Assembly (NCBI GenBank): GCA_903899655.1
Contig: CAIUKF010000008.1
Coordinates: 1 to 64,000 of the forward strand
DNA: 64,000 nt
Source of the DNA: an uncultured bacterium
GTDB taxonomy: Bacteria > Patescibacteriota > Saccharimonadia > Saccharimonadales > Saccharimonadaceae
Direction of reading: 5' to 3'
Both the position numbers and the translations under genes were made by a program. Below, one piece after another: positions 39,022 through 46,715 of this stretch. A model generated the notes under the pieces. It searched no databases and was not told the DNA's origin. It saw only the letters and a list, made by a program, of their open reading frames with translations. Positions within the stretch are counted from its first letter, which is position 1; each line of letters opens with the position of its first letter.

Positions 39022-39657
39022 ATGTTTGAAATTGAATATAAAGGTGCTAATTGTGTAATTATCAGTACAAAAAAGGCAAAATTAGTTATTGATCCAAAAT
39101 TGTCGATTGTTGGGTTGAAAGATATTTCAACAAAGGGAGCTGTTGAGCTAGCTACCGAAGAACGATTCAATACGGCTGATCCTGATGCTATTTTGTCGAT
39201 TGAAAGCCCAGGAGAATACGGTGTTGCTGGATTTGATATCCGTGGTATTGCTGCTCGTCGTCATATCGATAGTGAAACTGAAGGTATGCTATCGACTATT
39301 TATCGCGTTGATATTGGTGATTCACGCATTGGAGTTATTGGTAATATTGATCGCAAGCTTTCTGATGAACAATTAGAAGAATTAGGTATAGTTGATATAT
39401 TAATTTTACCAGTTGGCGGCAGCGGGTATACACTTGATGCAACTGATGCAGCCAGTTTGGTGCGTGCAATTGACCCAAAAGTTGTTATTCCAGTTCATTA
39501 TGCTGATAAGTCATTAAAATATGAAGTACCGCAAGACGAATTGAGTTTATTCATCACCGAATTGGGCGTTCCGGTTGAAACGTTGGCAAAATACAAGCAA
39601 AAACAAGGTGTTGCTGTTCCGGCTACATTGTCAGTTGTTGAGATTACTCGTAGCTAG
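39022..39657 (+). CDS. MBL-fold protein without the HxHxDH metal motif
   Basis: 211 aa. The pattern resembles UlaG/YtnP-type Lactamase_B_3 proteins (LVIDP near residue 20, ESPGEYGVAGFDIRG, VVIPVHY near 160). The region where THxHxDH should lie reads ATEERFNTADPD, so the main metal ligands are absent. It may be structural or regulatory. GGGAG ribosome-binding site; ends before a near-perfect terminator. Confidence 0.75.
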   Translation: MFEIEYKGANCVIISTKKAKLVIDPKLSIVGLKDISTKGAVELATEERFNTADPDAILSIESPGEYGVAGFDIRGIAARRHIDSETEGMLSTIYRVDIGDSRIGVIGNIDRKLSDEQLEELGIVDILILPVGGSGYTLDATDAASLVRAIDPKVVIPVHYADKSLKYEVPQDELSLFITELGVPVETLAKYKQKQGVAVPATLSVVEITRS

Positions 39658-39672
39658 ATAGGTAAGTGTATG

Positions 39673-39713
39673 ATAATTAAATACCCCTCTGATTCAGAGG
39701 GGTATTTAATTAT
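39673..39713. terminator. Near-perfect bidirectional terminator
   Basis: A 41-bp almost complete palindrome built from ATAATTAAATACCCCTCTGA and its complement. It separates the MBL gene from convergent rpmB. Confidence 0.9.
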
Positions 39714-39726
39714 CTACTGAGGTAAA

Positions 39727-39921
39727 TTAAGCTATAATGCCTTTTTTCTTTAGGGTGCGGATAGCTTGGGTAGAAAGTACCATCGTTATCTTTTGGCCAT
39801 CAAGATCAAAAGTTTTCTTTTGAAGATTTGGTTTAAAGACACGATTTGTGCGACGTAAAGAAAAGCTCACATTGTGGCCAAATTGTTTACCTTTTCCAGT
39901 TAATTCACAGCGTGCTGCCAT
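39727..39921 (-). CDS. rpmB: 50S ribosomal protein bL28
   Basis: 64 aa. CELTGKGKQFGHNVSFS and RRTNRVFKPNLQ are the L28 signature. The single Cys near the N-terminus has no Zn-ribbon partner, so this is the C-minus form. Confidence 0.95.
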   Translation of the reverse strand: MAARCELTGKGKQFGHNVSFSLRRTNRVFKPNLQKKTFDLDGQKITMVLSTQAIRTLKKKGIIA

Positions 39922-40022
39922 ATATTATTTTCCAATTATTTTTAACAATCTTTAACAGTATAGTGCTTTTTACCCTGTAAGTCAAGAAGATGTAGGATGA
40001 ATTAACTGGTATAATAGAACGA

Positions 40023-40661
40023 ATGGATATCAATACATTAGTTTATATAGGAATAGTAATAACAGTCATTTTAATTTCGATGACTCTGCACGAGGCAATG
40101 CATGCTTATGCAGGCTACTGGTTAGGTGATGACACGGCAAAATTACAGGGAAGATTGACGCTTAACCCAATTAAGCATATTGATCCATTTATGACTCTAT
40201 TGTTACCGCTGATGTTAGCGCTTGTCGGTGCACCGATATTCGGTGGGGCCAAACCTGTGCCGTTTAACCCCCGTAATGTACGTTGGGGTGAATGGGGCGC
40301 GGCACTTATCGCCTTGGCTGGCCCACTGACAAACTTTCTAATTGCATTTATATTTTTTGGCGTTTGGGTGCTAGCTGGGACCTCAGATACAAGTTTATTA
40401 AGTCAAATATTTAGTATTATTGTATCTGTTAACCTAGGTTTTTTTGTCTTTAATATGATACCGATTCCGCCACTTGATGGGTCGCGAATTATGTATGCTT
40501 TGGCGCCAGATTTCGTTAGGAAGGGCATGGAAGTTATGGAGCGTTACGGTATCGTAGTTGTCTTCGCCATAATACTTGTCGGTGGTAATTATATTGGTGT
40601 GTTTATGTCATCTTCAATTAGCTTCTTTTTTGACGTTTTTAACAATATCTTTATCCACTAA
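40023..40661 (+). CDS. Site-2 protease-like M50 family membrane peptidase
   Basis: 212 aa. HEAMHAYAGY (~residue 22) gives the HExxH zinc site inside a membrane helix, and PPLDGSRIMYAL near 150 supplies the second-half motif. About four or five membrane helices. Similar to YwhC-type rhomboid-size S2P enzymes, with unknown substrate. TGG-TATAAT (40010-40015) is 7 nt before the ATG (leaderless). Confidence 0.9.
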   Translation: MDINTLVYIGIVITVILISMTLHEAMHAYAGYWLGDDTAKLQGRLTLNPIKHIDPFMTLLLPLMLALVGAPIFGGAKPVPFNPRNVRWGEWGAALIALAGPLTNFLIAFIFFGVWVLAGTSDTSLLSQIFSIIVSVNLGFFVFNMIPIPPLDGSRIMYALAPDFVRKGMEVMERYGIVVVFAIILVGGNYIGVFMSSSISFFFDVFNNIFIH

Positions 40662-40678
40662 ATGTTATAATAGATATG

Positions 40679-40828
40679 TCCCAGGGTAAGCCTAGGCGCA
40701 TATGATTTTCCTGAATATCATATGATAGGGAGCTCTAATGATTCGTTTCCTTGGAAACGTTTTGCGAGCACCCACCTTGTCCATAAGGCAGGGAATATCA
40801 AGCGCCGATAGTGAACCTTGGGATTTTT
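40679..40828 (+). ncRNA. 6S-like structured RNA (candidate ssrS)
   Basis: A TGT-TATAAT extended -10 (40666-40671) predicts a start at ~40679, exactly where the terminal stem UCCCAGGGU/ACCUUGGGA begins; the 3' arm is followed by TTTTT. Further stems GGCGC/GCGCC, GAUUUUCCU/AGGGAAUAUC, GGG-A-GCUC/GAGC-A-CCC and apical CGUUUCC/GGAAACG leave a central bubble whose 3' side holds a small CCUU…AAGG hairpin. This is the 6S RNA plan, at ~150 nt shorter than usual. Sequence identity to 6S is not claimed. Confidence 0.5.
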
Positions 40829-40846
40829 GGTGCTATAATTATATTC

Positions 40847-41190
40847 GGTAGTTCATTAGGTGATCGCTTGGTGCCTTAAAAACACTAAGAGGAAAGTCCG
40901 GACAGTGTAGAGTATGACAGTCGCTAACGGCGACCGGAGGTAACTCTAGGGAAAGTGCCACAGAAACGAAACTACCAGAGGAGAAATCCTTTGGAAAAGA
41001 TGAAACGAGTGGGGTAAGAGCCCACAGCATGCCATGGTGACATGGTGCGAAGGTAAACCCTGTCAACTGCAAGGAGATCTGCATACAAGGGCTTCTCGTC
41101 CGCAGGTCGATACCCGCTTGATTTAACGGGCAACCGTTAGACTAGATAGATGATCGCCCACGACAGAACCCGGCTTATCGATGGACTGCC
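40847..41190 (+). ncRNA. rnpB: RNase P RNA
   Basis: Bacterial class A features: GAGGAAAGTCCGGAC, ACAGAAA, GGTAAACCC, and the 3' core ending CGACAGAACCCGGCTTA. P1 pairs GGUAGUUCAU (5') with AUGGACUGCC (3'). TATAAT at 40834-40839 is the -10 box. Catalyses tRNA 5' maturation. Confidence 0.95.
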
Positions 41191-41194
41191 AATC

Positions 41195-41229
41195 AAAAAA
41201 CCACCTCTTATAAAGAAGTGGTTTTTTGA
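41195..41229. terminator. Bidirectional terminator between rnpB and rplT
   Basis: Stem AAAAAACCACTTC-type arm with GAAGTGGTTTTTT around a TATAA loop. It serves rnpB on plus and rplT on minus. Confidence 0.85.
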
Positions 41230-41241
41230 TTTTTAGACTAG

Positions 41242-41583
41242 TTACTTAGCTTCTTTGACAATTTCAGCAAAAGCAGTAGGTTCGCTGACGGCTAGTTCGG
41301 CCAAAACTTTGCGGTCGATTTGAATGTCGGCTTTTTTAAGACCAGCAATCAATTTGCCGTAAGTCGTACCAAGTTCGCGGGCAGCAGCGTTAATGCGTGT
41401 AATCCAAAGACCACGTAAGTCACGCTTTTTGTTGCGGCGGTCACGGTAAGCGTATTGTAGGGCTTTGATAACACCTTGTTTAGCAAGGCGGTATGACCTA
41501 GTTCGGCCGTGTTGCATGCCTTTAGCTAGTTTTAATATCTTTTTGTGCTTGGCTGTGGCGGTGACGCCTCGTTTTACTCGCAT
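41242..41583 (-). CDS. rplT: 50S ribosomal protein bL20
   Basis: 113 aa. [22 protein letters not shown] and [16 protein letters not shown] are canonical L20. It binds 23S rRNA early in assembly and is last in the infC-rpmI-rplT operon, where L20 often autoregulates. Confidence 0.96.
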   Translation of the reverse strand: MRVKRGVTATAKHKKILKLAKGMQHGRTRSYRLAKQGVIKALQYAYRDRRNKKRDLRGLWITRINAAARELGTTYGKLIAGLKKADIQIDRKVLAELAVSEPTAFAEIVKEAK

Positions 41584-41595
41584 AGTTATTCTCCT

Positions 41596-41790
41596 TTAGA
41601 TTCCTAGGGCTCGTTTAACATTTTTGGCCATTGATCCACTGACAACAGCTGAAGTATTGATATTACGTTTGCGGCTTTTGCTTTTTTTGGAAAGCATGTG
41701 GTTACCGAATGCGCGTTCGCGTGTCAATTTACCAGTGCTGGTAATCTTGATGCGCTTGGCAGTTCCTTTGTGGGTTTTCATTTTTGGCAT
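41596..41790 (-). CDS. rpmI: 50S ribosomal protein bL35
   Basis: 64 aa. MPKMKTHKGTAKRIK and HMLSKKSKSRKRN are canonical. Start and infC stop overlap as TAATG, with the GGAG ribosome-binding site inside infC. Confidence 0.96.
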   Translation of the reverse strand: MPKMKTHKGTAKRIKITSTGKLTRERAFGNHMLSKKSKSRKRNINTSAVVSGSMAKNVKRALGI

Positions 41791-42296
41791 TATTTACTCC
41801 TTACTACTATGCTCAGATTACGTCCTGCCATCTGAGGTTTTTGTTCTAATATTGCATCGTTTTCTAACATCGTGATGATTCGGTTAATCATCTCGTATCC
41901 TAGTTCTTGGTGAGCCATTTCTCTTCCGCGGAAGAAAATAAATATTTTTACTTTATGCCCAACGCCTAGGAATTCTCGAATCTTACGAAGCTTGATTTCA
42001 AGATCATTTGCTCCGATTTTGAGACCCATACGCATTTGCTTTAATTCAACTGTCTTAGCGTTCTTGCGACTTTTTTGCTGTTCTTTCATCTTTTGGTACT
42101 GGAACTTTCCCCAATCGACGACTTTTGCAACAGGCGGGTTAGCGCTTGGTGAGATTTCAATAAGATCGACACCTGCTTCTTCAGCGATTTTCAGCGCTTC
42201 CGATAGGCTCATAATACCTAATTGTTCACCAGCCGGTCCGATAACACGTAGCTTCTCGGCCCGAATTTCTTGGTTGATACGAATAGATTTACTGAT
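41790..42296 (-). CDS. infC: Translation initiation factor IF-3, AUC start
   Basis: 168 aa if translation begins at the ATC at 42296-42294, 10 nt after AAGGAG (42312-42307). The first 28 residues from this start (ISKSIRINQEIRAEKLRVIG…) are the expected IF-3 N-terminus, whereas the first ATG (42212) would remove the core RINxxI segment. No ATG, GTG or TTG fits in between. In E. coli infC uses AUU for autoregulation, since IF-3 rejects rare starts. The C-terminal domain is intact. Confidence 0.9.
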   Translation of the reverse strand: MSKSIRINQEIRAEKLRVIGPAGEQLGIMSLSEALKIAEEAGVDLIEISPSANPPVAKVVDWGKFQYQKMKEQQKSRKNAKTVELKQMRMGLKIGANDLEIKLRKIREFLGVGHKVKIFIFFRGREMAHQELGYEMINRIITMLENDAILEQKPQMAGRNLSIVVRSK

Positions 42297-42351
42297 CTTA
42301 GTTAGTCTCCTTAGTTGAACTGCTTGACAGCTGAGTTAATACTCGGTAGCT

Positions 42352-42380
42352 ATTTTATCAGATATGATGTCTTAATTCAA
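42352..42380 (-). promoter_or_regulatory. Promoter for infC-rpmI-rplT
   Basis: On the minus strand: TTGAAT (42380-42375), 17-bp spacer, TAAAAT (42357-42352). It leaves a ~40-nt leader before infC. Confidence 0.65.
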
Positions 42381-42385
42381 GTGCA

Positions 42386-43894
42386 TTACTTGCGGTATTG
42401 AAGGGCTTCGCTGATGTGTCCTGTTGAAATATCTTTTTCGCCAGCTAAGTCGGCAATTGTTCGGGCGATTTTGATTATTTTGAAATAGCTACGAGCACTC
42501 AATTTTAGGCTGTCGGCGGCTTTTAAAAGTAGGGATTTAGCGTCGTCAGAAAGTGGTGCATACTTTTTTATATCGCTATTCGAAAGCGATGCGTTGTATA
42601 TAATACTGCTTTTGTACCTTTCTTTTTGAGCTATAAATGCACGTTTTATTGAATCCGAAGCAGTTAAATGTTGATTATTTATCAACGAATCTGCAACCAG
42701 TAAGGCCTCATTTGGAACTCGCGAAACATTAACGATTAAATCAATTCTATCCATCAATGGCCCGGATAATCTTTTTTGGTAGGCGATTATTTGATTACTT
42801 GTGCATGAGCATTCCTTGGTTTTATCGCCGAAATAGCCACAGGGGCATGGATTCATAGTGGCAACCAGCATAAAATCAGCCGGGTAGGTAACGTGAGAAT
42901 TGGCGCGACTAACATCAATTTTTTTATCTTCCAATGGCTGCCGCAGCGTTTCGAGTGTCGATCTGGGGTATTCAGGGAATTCGTCTAGGAATAAGACGCC
43001 AGTATGAGCCAAACTGATTTCGCCTGGTTTGGGGTGTATGCCGCCGCCGACGATGGCGATTGGGCTGGTTGTATGGTGTGGCGAACGAAATGGACGTTTT
43101 TGAATAATCTCGCCATCAATTTTGCCCGCTAAACTGTATATTTTTGTGACAGCTATTTGTTCAGATGGTGTAAGGTCCGGCAACAGATTAGCAAGGGCCT
43201 TGGCCAGCATAGTTTTACCGGCACCAGGAGTGCCCGCCAGCAAGATATTGTGATGACCGGCGGCTGCAATCACTAAAGCTCGCTTGGCTTGCTCTTGGCC
43301 CTTGATGTCGTCTAGGATAGGGTGGTTTAACTTGTCGGCAGGCTTATCAATTGTTGGGTCGGGGCTGTAGGCTTCAAGAATTGATTCTTTTTTGAGGTGA
43401 AGAAACAACTGTTTTACAGATGATACTCCAAATATCTCAATGCCGTCGATTAGGCTGGCTTGTTGGACGTTAGATAATGGTAAGAATATCCTTTTATATC
43501 CAGCTTGTTTGGCCAGTTGGGTTATGTTAATGGCGCCTTTTATGGGTCTTAGGCTGCCGTCTAGAGCTAGTTCGCCGGCAAATACCGCGCCATCAAGCTC
43601 TTTTTGGTGCAACTGACCACTAATACATAGTATTGCCATAGCTATAGGTAAATCATAATGGGCGCCATCTTTAGGCAGTTCCGCCGGGGCTAGGTTAATG
43701 GTTATTCGTTTTTTGGGGAATTCCAGTAGGGAATTTGTGATGGCACTACGGACGCGTTCTTTGGCTTCATCAATAGCCTTATTACCTAGTCCTACAATCT
43801 GTAAAGAGGGCAAAGATTTAGATGCGTCACTTTCAACTTCGACCATAAATCCGTCGAATCCGATTGGTGCAACTGTTATAACTCTGGCTACCAT
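42386..43894 (-). CDS. comM: ComM/YifB-family Mg-chelatase-like AAA+ ATPase
   Basis: 502 aa. An N-terminal Lon-protease-like fold (IVGLGNKAIDEAKERVRSAI) is followed by an AAA+ domain with Walker A AGTPGAGKTMLAKA, Walker B VLFLDEFPE and a C4-type insert (CPCGYFG…CSC). In competent bacteria ComM promotes branch migration during transformation, which fits the pilus locus. TGC-TTAAAT lies 7 nt before the ATG. Confidence 0.93.
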   Translation of the reverse strand: MVARVITVAPIGFDGFMVEVESDASKSLPSLQIVGLGNKAIDEAKERVRSAITNSLLEFPKKRITINLAPAELPKDGAHYDLPIAMAILCISGQLHQKELDGAVFAGELALDGSLRPIKGAINITQLAKQAGYKRIFLPLSNVQQASLIDGIEIFGVSSVKQLFLHLKKESILEAYSPDPTIDKPADKLNHPILDDIKGQEQAKRALVIAAAGHHNILLAGTPGAGKTMLAKALANLLPDLTPSEQIAVTKIYSLAGKIDGEIIQKRPFRSPHHTTSPIAIVGGGIHPKPGEISLAHTGVLFLDEFPEYPRSTLETLRQPLEDKKIDVSRANSHVTYPADFMLVATMNPCPCGYFGDKTKECSCTSNQIIAYQKRLSGPLMDRIDLIVNVSRVPNEALLVADSLINNQHLTASDSIKRAFIAQKERYKSSIIYNASLSNSDIKKYAPLSDDAKSLLLKAADSLKLSARSYFKIIKIARTIADLAGEKDISTGHISEALQYRK

Positions 43895-43957
43895 AAGCTT
43901 AATTTAAGCATGACTGGTAATAATATGCAATCTATGATACAATTAACAGGTTACGTT

Positions 43958-44359
43958 GGGGCTGACTTAGCTTTCGACGAAGGGATTTTAACAGATTATT
44001 TTGCAAGTCGAATGTACACGTTACGTACAAACTTTAACTGCAAACTTTATTGCAAAAGCAAAAAGCTTCGTAGCTGAATTGGCAACTGCCTTCCAGCCAC
44101 AAGTTCTAGCAACAGCTCGGGTTTAACCTGGGCCATCGCACTATCCAGGCGACATAGAGATGGTGTCGGTGTTATAAGTATGTCGATTACCGCCTAATGG
44201 GGAGCAACGTTAGGATGGAAAGCAATATTGCGCGACGGATCAAAACTTTTTTGTTTGACTTTTAGTTAGACGAGTCGTTAAAAATTAAGGCAAACTATAC
44301 TTGTAGACGAATAATTTGTTACCTTTCGGACCGGGGTGCGATTCCCCGCAGCTCCACCA
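43958..44359 (+). ncRNA. ssrA: tmRNA
   Basis: 402 nt. The tRNA-like ends are GGGGCUG…CAGCUCC-ACCA with the T-arm CGGACCGGGGTGCGATTCCCC. The most likely tag frame starts at GCA 44040 and runs 28 codons to TAA 44124-44126, which sits in the loop of the GCUCGGG/CCUGGGC stem as usual. It begins ANFIAKAKSFVAEL and ends LATARV. The resume codon is inferred, not proven. Rescues stalled ribosomes. Confidence 0.93.
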
Positions 44360-44377
44360 ATGTGATTATTAATTTAT

Positions 44378-44408
44378 AAAATACCCGCTACATAAAGCGG
44401 GTATTTTT
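44378..44408 (+). terminator. ssrA terminator
   Basis: Stem AAAATACCCGC/GCGGGTATTTT with TTTT run. Confidence 0.88.
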
Positions 44409-44444
44409 AATTCAAAACGCTATACGCTGGTAAAAATTGCCAAT

Positions 44445-44478
44445 AAAAAACAACCGCCTGCGAGGAACGGTTGTTTTT
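44445..44478. terminator. Second bidirectional terminator
   Basis: AAAAAACAACCG/CGGTTGTTTTT with an 11-nt loop. It follows the ssrA terminator by 36 bp and shields the gene-free stretch. Confidence 0.75.
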
Positions 44479-45400
44479 GTGGAGTTTTTTGAATTTCTGT
44501 TTGTTTTGGGCTTCTGTATAAGTTTTTTATTCAGAAGCTACCCCTATAATATCGTGTCAAAACGCTTGTGTCAATGATAATTTATAAAATAGTCTAGTAA
44601 AAAATACTACGTGTGGATAAGCTGTTTTTATAAGGTAAATAACACCTACAGCAATATATTTATGAAAATGAATAGACTCCAAGGTAAATATTCTGACAAA
44701 CAATAAAGTTTTAATGGGGGATTGATGCCGATGTAATTTGATGCCAGTTTTTAAATAGATGATCGATTGGACGGCTAGAATTAATTGCGAATGTGCAGCC
44801 AAAACATAGCATAGAGTTAGTTATGTATGGTAAGTGAGTGAAGTTATGTTAAAAATAGTAAATTTGGATTGTCTAAAATTTAATATGCTGCATTAAACCG
44901 CAAAAAAATATTTTAGCAATTTGTATTAAAATTAAATATAAATTAACACGTGACATAAAAATACAAATCGTAATATGCCATGTTTATATTTATTAATATT
45001 TTTGTAATGACTTCTTTATTAATATATTAAAGCGATTTGAATATTCTAAAATGCAATTTCTAAATTTAACGTAAAATTTATACGTAAGTTTTCTTGGCGT
45101 ATTTTGTATAAAAAGGCAGCGAATATAGTGACTGGTATTAGGATTGTTAAATACCTGAATTAATAAATGAGCCAAGTTGTATTTGAGTGGACAGTCATGT
45201 CATTCTAGCCGAAGTTGATTGATTGCATGTAAAATATCTAACCAAACTAAAGCGTAGTAAAATGTGCATATGCAATTATGATGTAGAAATAGGTAATCAT
45301 TACAATGTTGTAAATATGTATAATCGATGTATTCAATCTGGTGATTGTAGGCAATTTTGCCAATATTGTAAATAATACATTGAATAAGTTAATACATATT
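44479..45400. other. AT-rich gene-free region
   Basis: About 920 bp, markedly more AT-rich than neighbours, without a credible gene; the two longest open frames (44557-44802 and 44993-45175, minus) lack a ribosome-binding site or protein-like composition. One exact DnaA-box complement TGTGGATAA is at 44612-44620, but no cluster is seen. It could hold degenerated genes, a replication or segregation site, or protein-binding DNA. Confidence 0.5.
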
Positions 45401-45401
45401 A

Positions 45402-45430
45402 TTGACCAAACATGTTGGTTATGCTATTAT
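45402..45430 (+). promoter_or_regulatory. Strong promoter for candidate ncRNA
   Basis: TTGACC (45402-45407), 17-bp spacer, TATTAT (45425-45430) with the extended TGC. Predicted start ~45437. Confidence 0.75.
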
Positions 45431-45436
45431 CTGGAC

Positions 45437-45811
45437 AGGTTTTATCAACAAAAACAAACAACAAAAACCTATCTATACCTTAACAATTTATATAACGACT
45501 GACTGTCATTTGACGGTAATTCGGTGACGGCACCAATCACTTTTTTAGTATTGTAGTTGGCGTCGCCGATGCTCCGCCAAATGGCGTGATGCTACCATGT
45601 TTAGTACGGAAGTGCTTTTACACGCAGATAAAATGCTAATATCTGTCTGCATATAAAAGCACTTCATGGAAACACATGAAGTGGCTATACCCGGTTATAC
45701 CGGGCGGTCAGACTCCTGCAGCGGCAGGTGTCTATTGGCTCTCACGCCCAAATTTTATTATTGGCGTATGTAGCAGCCTAGACATAAGCCTGTCGCTCAG
45801 GAAAATTTTTC
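45437..45811 (+). ncRNA. Candidate structured non-coding RNA, ~375 nt
   Basis: No ORF, but dense hairpins. These include AGGTTTT/AAAACCT around an A-rich 20-nt loop; TTGGCG/CGCCAA; GAAGTGCTTTTA with TAAAAGCACTTC enclosing GCAGATA/TATCTG; CACTTCATG/CATGAAGTG; CCCGG/CCGGG; GAC-CCTGC-agcg-GCAGG-GTC; and ACGCC-AA/TTGGCGT. The third and fourth share CACTTC (45660-45665), so they are mutually exclusive, like a switch. It ends near CCTG-tcgct-CAGG plus TTTTT. No match to rnpB, ssrA, SRP or known riboswitch motifs by eye. Confidence 0.55.
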
Positions 45812-45843
45812 TCATTTAAGCTTAAATGATATAGTTATGTAAT

Positions 45844-46230
45844 ATGTTAAAAATCATCATATCGATCACAACACTAGTCAGCCTCTGCTTTCTAATTATG
45901 TTGTTGAACACTACAACGCCAGCTACTGCTGGTCCTTTTGGTATTCTGGCGATTTTTATCTTTGCGTATATGTTGTCGATTGGTATTGTAACTTACTTAT
46001 TGTCTTACGGAAGTCGTTTGGCATCGCGTGTATCAATAGCGTTAAGAGCCAGAAGACCATTTGAGATCTTAACATTCAAACATTCGTATTATTATTCATC
46101 TGTTTTGGCGCTGTTCCCAATACTAATTATTGGTCTTCAGTCAGTGGGCGCTGTTGGATTTTATGAATTATTATTGGTGTTTATCTTTGTGATTATAGGT
46201 ACATTATATGTTTCGAAACGAGTTCATTAA
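45844..46230 (+). CDS. Small polytopic membrane protein
   Basis: 128 aa with about four membrane helices and a basic loop (RLASRVSIALRARRP) between the second and third. TGA-TATAGT (45830-45835) is 8 nt before the ATG. It may be a membrane partner of the ATPase encoded downstream. No family recognised. Confidence 0.65.
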   Translation: MLKIIISITTLVSLCFLIMLLNTTTPATAGPFGILAIFIFAYMLSIGIVTYLLSYGSRLASRVSIALRARRPFEILTFKHSYYYSSVLALFPILIIGLQSVGAVGFYELLLVFIFVIIGTLYVSKRVH

Positions 46231-46274
46231 AAATATTGTCATAAGCACGTTGTTGACGTGATATAATTACAGAT

Positions 46275-46688
46275 ATGAAACCAGAAGCGCCAACGCCTCG
46301 TTTAAGTCCGGAATTGCCATCTGTTCAATATGGTCCAAATCTTGAGCATGTGCCTATTTTGAATAGTCCGGAAACAGGCGTAGAAAAAAGCGCTGAGCGC
46401 TATGAACAATCAGCTGAAACAAGTGCGATATTATCTGACATCGGCTTGACGACTGTTATACCGGCCCCTGTTGTTAATGACACACCTGTAGCTCAAGTTA
46501 CAACGATTAGTGATAACCCAATGACAGCAAATGATGATGATTTGATTGAAAAAGAATGGGTGAATAAAGCAAAAAAAATTGTTGCCGAAACACGCGACAA
46601 TCCACATAAACGTGAGCAGGCTGTCAATAAACTGCAGATTGATTATTTGAAAAAGCGTTATGGGAGGGAGCTGGGCGCCGCTGAATAA
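46275..46688 (+). CDS. Small soluble protein upstream of VirD4-like ATPase
   Basis: 137 aa. The N-terminal two thirds are Pro/Glu/Thr-rich and probably disordered; the C-terminus is helical (EKEWVNKAKKIVAETRDNPHKREQAVNKLQ). TGA-TATAAT ends 7 nt before the ATG (leaderless). A conserved-looking neighbour of the ATPase; function unknown. Confidence 0.65.
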   Translation: MKPEAPTPRLSPELPSVQYGPNLEHVPILNSPETGVEKSAERYEQSAETSAILSDIGLTTVIPAPVVNDTPVAQVTTISDNPMTANDDDLIEKEWVNKAKKIVAETRDNPHKREQAVNKLQIDYLKKRYGRELGAAE

Positions 46689-46715
46689 GCCGTTGTTTTG
46701 GTCAATATACATAAT

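Noticed and set aside
40679-40828. SRP (4.5S) RNA
   Set aside because: No GGAAGG-AGCA type domain IV motif; the fold plan fits 6S better.
42212-42214. infC start at the first ATG (140-aa form)
   Set aside because: It would delete the conserved RINxxI N-terminus; the upstream ATC with AAGGAG fits the family length.
41242-43894. Plus-strand ORFs opposite ribosomal genes and comM
   Set aside because: They are antisense shadows of confidently identified genes.
44612-44620. Replication origin oriC at the DnaA box
   Set aside because: Only one exact TGTGGATAA, no cluster and no dnaA/dnaN nearby; kept only as a note.
44557-45175. Two minus-strand ORFs in the AT-rich region (44557-44802, 44993-45175)
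   Set aside because: No ribosome-binding site or promoter, odd composition and no protein features; likely chance frames.
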